The notes under the pieces were generated by a model that was not told where the DNA came from, searched no databases, and was given only the letters and a program-made list of their open reading frames with translations. Source: JBDKUD01 sp039679805 (GTDB lineage: Bacteria; Bacillota; Syntrophomonadia; Syntrophomonadales; Syntrophomonadaceae). Taken from it: 24,049 bases of DNA. Shown here one piece after another: positions 21,702-24,049 of this stretch. How positions within the stretch are numbered: the first letter of the stretch is position 1; every line of letters starts with the position of its first letter. The translations under genes were made by a program, and so were the position numbers. The stretch lies in contig JBDKUD010000331.1 in the NCBI GenBank assembly GCA_039679805.1, forward strand, positions 1 to 24,049, given 5' to 3'.

Positions 21702-24049
21702 TTAATCGAAGACAAGCCCCTTTCTCACCAGTTCAGGATCAAACTGAGTTCCTGCACATCGCCTAATTTCGGTCAATGCTTCTGCTTTACCCATTGCTTT
21801 TTTATATGGGCGATCATTTGTCATAACATCATAAGCATCTGTAATAGCAATAATTCGGGATATAAGAGGTATCTTTTCTCCCTTCAGTCCCAGGGGGTAC
21901 CCTTTACCATTCCACCACTCATGGTGGTGTAAAATAGCTTCCGCTATGGGAGCCAGTTCAGGAGAACTAAGGGCAATACGATAGCCTATCTCGGGATGAT
22001 TTTTTATAGTTTCCCATTCTTCTGGCGACAGTTTTCCTGGCTTATCAAGAATACTGTTAGGTATTGCAATTTTACCTATATCATGCAGAGCAGCCAGGAG
22101 CTTCAAATTATCCAATTCGCTATCAGTTAGTTCTAGGGTTCTGCCAATTTTTTGTGCTATTTCTTGCATGCGCTGGCAATGTTCTTCAGTTTCATGGCTT
22201 CTTTCCCAGAGTGTCTTCTCCAGTGATTTTATAAAAGAGCTACGGGTGCTCCTACTCTCCAAAAGTTTATTACGATACATCTTCTCCTCAGCTTCTCTAA
22301 TTACATCTTTTATATCCCGGTCAAGACTATCTTGAATTGCCATGCCCAGTGATATATTTATTAGTATTGGCAAACTATTAATACTTATGAAAGAATCATA
22401 TATTCGTTTATATACTTTCAAGGTTGTTACGCTATCACATTGAGGCAATAGAACAATAAATTCATCTCCACCCCAGCGAGAAATAATATCTTCTTGACGA
22501 CATGACTTTCTAAATATTTCAGCTGCCTTTATTAGAACCTTGTCCCCTTCCAGATGTCCCATGGCGTCATTTATTAATTTAAGTCCGTTTACATCTCCTA
22601 TGATCAATCCTAAGGGTAGTTGTCTCTTGGTATTAACACGTTTGAGTTCCTCTTCAAAAAAGGTTCGGTTATATAGACCAGTCAGTTTATCATGATAACT
22701 CAAATACCTTATCTCTGCTTCAGCCTGTTTGCGATCGGTGATATCCGAACATGCGCCTACCATGCGAAGCGGCTCACCATTCTCATTCCTCGATACCACC
22801 CTACCGCGTTCCAATATCCATTTCACATCACCGGATTTGGTTATTATCCGGTATTCAGTTTCATACTTTGATATTTGTCCATTCAGATAATCATTTAACG
22901 CCTTCATAATATCTTGAGCATCATCGGGATGAATATGTTTTTCCCATGTATGCAGAATTGGTTCTATTTCCTTAACTGAGTATCCCAGGATATCGACCCA
23001 TCGCCCGCTCCTACAGATCTTACCGGTTTTAATGTTCCAATCCCAAAAGCCGTCGGTAATTCCCTCCAAAACCAGTCTCAAACGCTCCTCGCGTTCTATT
23101 ACGATCTGATTCGCTTTCTCCAGTTCAGCCGTTCTTTCTTTTACCTTTTCTTCCAGTTCAGAATAAAGGATAGAATTCTCCAGTGAAATAGCCGCCTGTG
23201 AGGCAAATATATTTATTATCTCAAAGCGTTCTTGGCTATAAGCTTCTGTTAACAAGTCATTTTCCAAATATATTATTCCCTTTAATACACTGTGGAATAG
23301 GATGGGAAAACAAGTTGCTGATATGGTCGAGTTTTTCGAATAATACTTGTCCGATGAAAACTGGCTAGCTTGAATATTTCCAATAATCAACGGTTCTTTG
23401 GTTCTCATTACATAACTAATGATAGAAATGGGCAGGAGGTGTTTAGAATCAATGCTTTCAAGAAGAATCTCTTGATCATCAATAATAATCTTTAGTAACC
23501 CATTTACTATCTTATAAGCTGACAATATCCAACGATTTTCATCTCTTATCAAGATGTATCCTCGATTACTACCGGAGTTTTCTATGATAATACTCATTAG
23601 TTTTTCAAGCAGCTTCTTTTTTTCTATTTCTCCGGAAATCATCTGAGTCGCTTGAATAATTGCGTTTAAGTCTATTGAATTGTTAAAAGTGTTAATATTT
23701 ATCGATTCAGAAGGACTAGAGGAAAGCTCGATAATTTTGGCACTATCCATGCCGGAAAATAGAATATGCTGATATTTTTCCTTCATTGCCTTGGTTTTGC
23801 CTGTTGCTCCCCAGGCTAAATAGGCAGAATAGGCCTCCTTAAGATAGAAACCGGCTATTCTTTCTATTCCTGTTTTGTGGTACTGCTGCCCGGCAAGCTC
23901 GCAGGCCAGGGCGTAATGATAAGGTCTTTTATTTTCTTTTGCTCCGTGAATCGCTTTTTCAAATAACCTGAAAGATTCATCATACTTTCCTTCCCATGCT
24001 TTAATCTCAGCATCTACAAGATCATAAAGATGCTGGAAATTAAAAGGTG
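21702..24049 (-). CDS. Large signalling protein, TPR-GAF-PAS-GGDEF-HD-GYP part (5' end outside window)
   Basis: The frame from the stop at 21702 stays open to the right edge, so 23786 is an internal Met and at least 781 residues are present. The extra N-terminal segment reads like the helical repeats of very large AAA ATPase/kinase sensor proteins, with the family's hallmark EAYSAYLAWGATGK shortly before the Met. Next come a GAF domain, a linking coiled coil (ELEEKVKERTAELEKA), a PAS domain with PAC (GYSVKEIEPIL to DITDRK), a GGDEF domain with intact active site RWGGDEFIVLLP and an HD-GYP domain with HDIGKIAIP and HHHEWWNGKGYPLGLKG. It should both make and break cyclic di-GMP, or regulate one by the other. 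The C-terminal boundaries are clear; the N-terminal ATPase/kinase part is predicted only. Confidence 0.9.
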   Translation of the reverse strand, partial: PFNFQHLYDLVDAEIKAWEGKYDESFRLFEKAIHGAKENKRPYHYALACELAGQQYHKTGIERIAGFYLKEAYSAYLAWGATGKTKAMKEKYQHILFSGMDSAKIIELSSSPSESININTFNNSIDLNAIIQATQMISGEIEKKKLLEKLMSIIIENSGSNRGYILIRDENRWILSAYKIVNGLLKIIIDDQEILLESIDSKHLLPISIISYVMRTKEPLIIGNIQASQFSSDKYYSKNSTISATCFPILFHSVLKGIIYLENDLLTEAYSQERFEIINIFASQAAISLENSILYSELEEKVKERTAELEKANQIVIEREERLRLVLEGITDGFWDWNIKTGKICRSGRWVDILGYSVKEIEPILHTWEKHIHPDDAQDIMKALNDYLNGQISKYETEYRIITKSGDVKWILERGRVVSRNENGEPLRMVGACSDITDRKQAEAEIRYLSYHDKLTGLYNRTFFEEELKRVNTKRQLPLGLIIGDVNGLKLINDAMGHLEGDKVLIKAAEIFRKSCRQEDIISRWGGDEFIVLLPQCDSVTTLKVYKRIYDSFISINSLPILINISLGMAIQDSLDRDIKDVIREAEEKMYRNKLLESRSTRSSFIKSLEKTLWERSHETEEHCQRMQEIAQKIGRTLELTDSELDNLKLLAALHDIGKIAIPNSILDKPGKLSPEEWETIKNHPEIGYRIALSSPELAPIAEAILHHHEWWNGKGYPLGLKGEKIPLISRIIAITDAYDVMTNDRPYKKAMGKAEALTEIRRCAGTQFDPELVRKGLVFD

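Noticed and set aside
23786..23786. ATG at 23786 as the real start of the GGDEF/HD-GYP protein
   Set aside because: No ribosome site is present and the frame continues upstream to the edge with a recognisable helical-repeat segment.

Overview
The window looks like chromosomal DNA of an AT-rich, endospore-forming, strictly anaerobic Firmicute of the Clostridia. The clues are a YyaC-type sporulation protein, a DnaD-domain replication protein, an indolepyruvate:ferredoxin oxidoreductase, a T-box leader, strong AGGAGG ribosome sites and a small phasin-like protein. Together they would fit a polyhydroxyalkanoate-making syntroph such as a member of the Syntrophomonadaceae, but that placement is inference. 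Every gene but one lies on the minus strand, so transcription runs mostly from high to low coordinates. No tRNA, rRNA, CRISPR array, insertion sequence, integrase or attachment site was seen.

Layout from the low end: (1) positions 1-5457 hold a four-gene Wadjet/MksBEFG-type SMC defence operon in transcription order jetD-jetA-jetB-jetC, with jetC cut by the window edge. Two dyads lie upstream of it. (2) 5739-11128 is a metabolic block: hisC, yyaC, iorA and iorB, then the 23S rRNA uracil methyltransferase rlmD, which starts with TTG right behind an intrinsic terminator. (3) 11246-14206 is a compact replication cassette: a promoter, a DnaD-like loader, a DnaB-like helicase with altered C-terminal motifs, and a 108-aa unknown. 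(4) 14354-16523 holds a beta-CASP metallo-beta-lactamase ribonuclease and a 158-aa unknown whose Shine-Dalgarno sequence is buried in a strong hairpin, followed by a perfect palindromic terminator. (5) 16634-18605 is an alanine-type operon: promoter, T-box leader with predicted specifier GCC (Ala), Lrp/AsnC regulator (AlaR-like) and aminotransferase (AlaT-like). (6) 18616-20662 pairs a UbiB/ABC1-family kinase with the phasin-like protein. (7) 20663-21605 is a structured intergenic region and the only plus-strand gene, again with its ribosome site paired in a hairpin. (8) 21702-24049 is the C-terminal part of a very large signalling protein, TPR-like, GAF, PAS, GGDEF and HD-GYP, which continues beyond the window.

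How they work together: the Jet proteins should form a plasmid-cleaving SMC complex. The hisC/ior block suggests aromatic or branched 2-oxoacid metabolism linked to ferredoxin. The T-box would switch on the aminotransferase when alanyl-tRNA charging falls. The clearest unusual signals are the two ribosome-site hairpins (one with a possible alternative pairing), the non-canonical helicase/DnaD/108-aa set, and the T-box assignment. No wholly new system could be proven from sequence alone.
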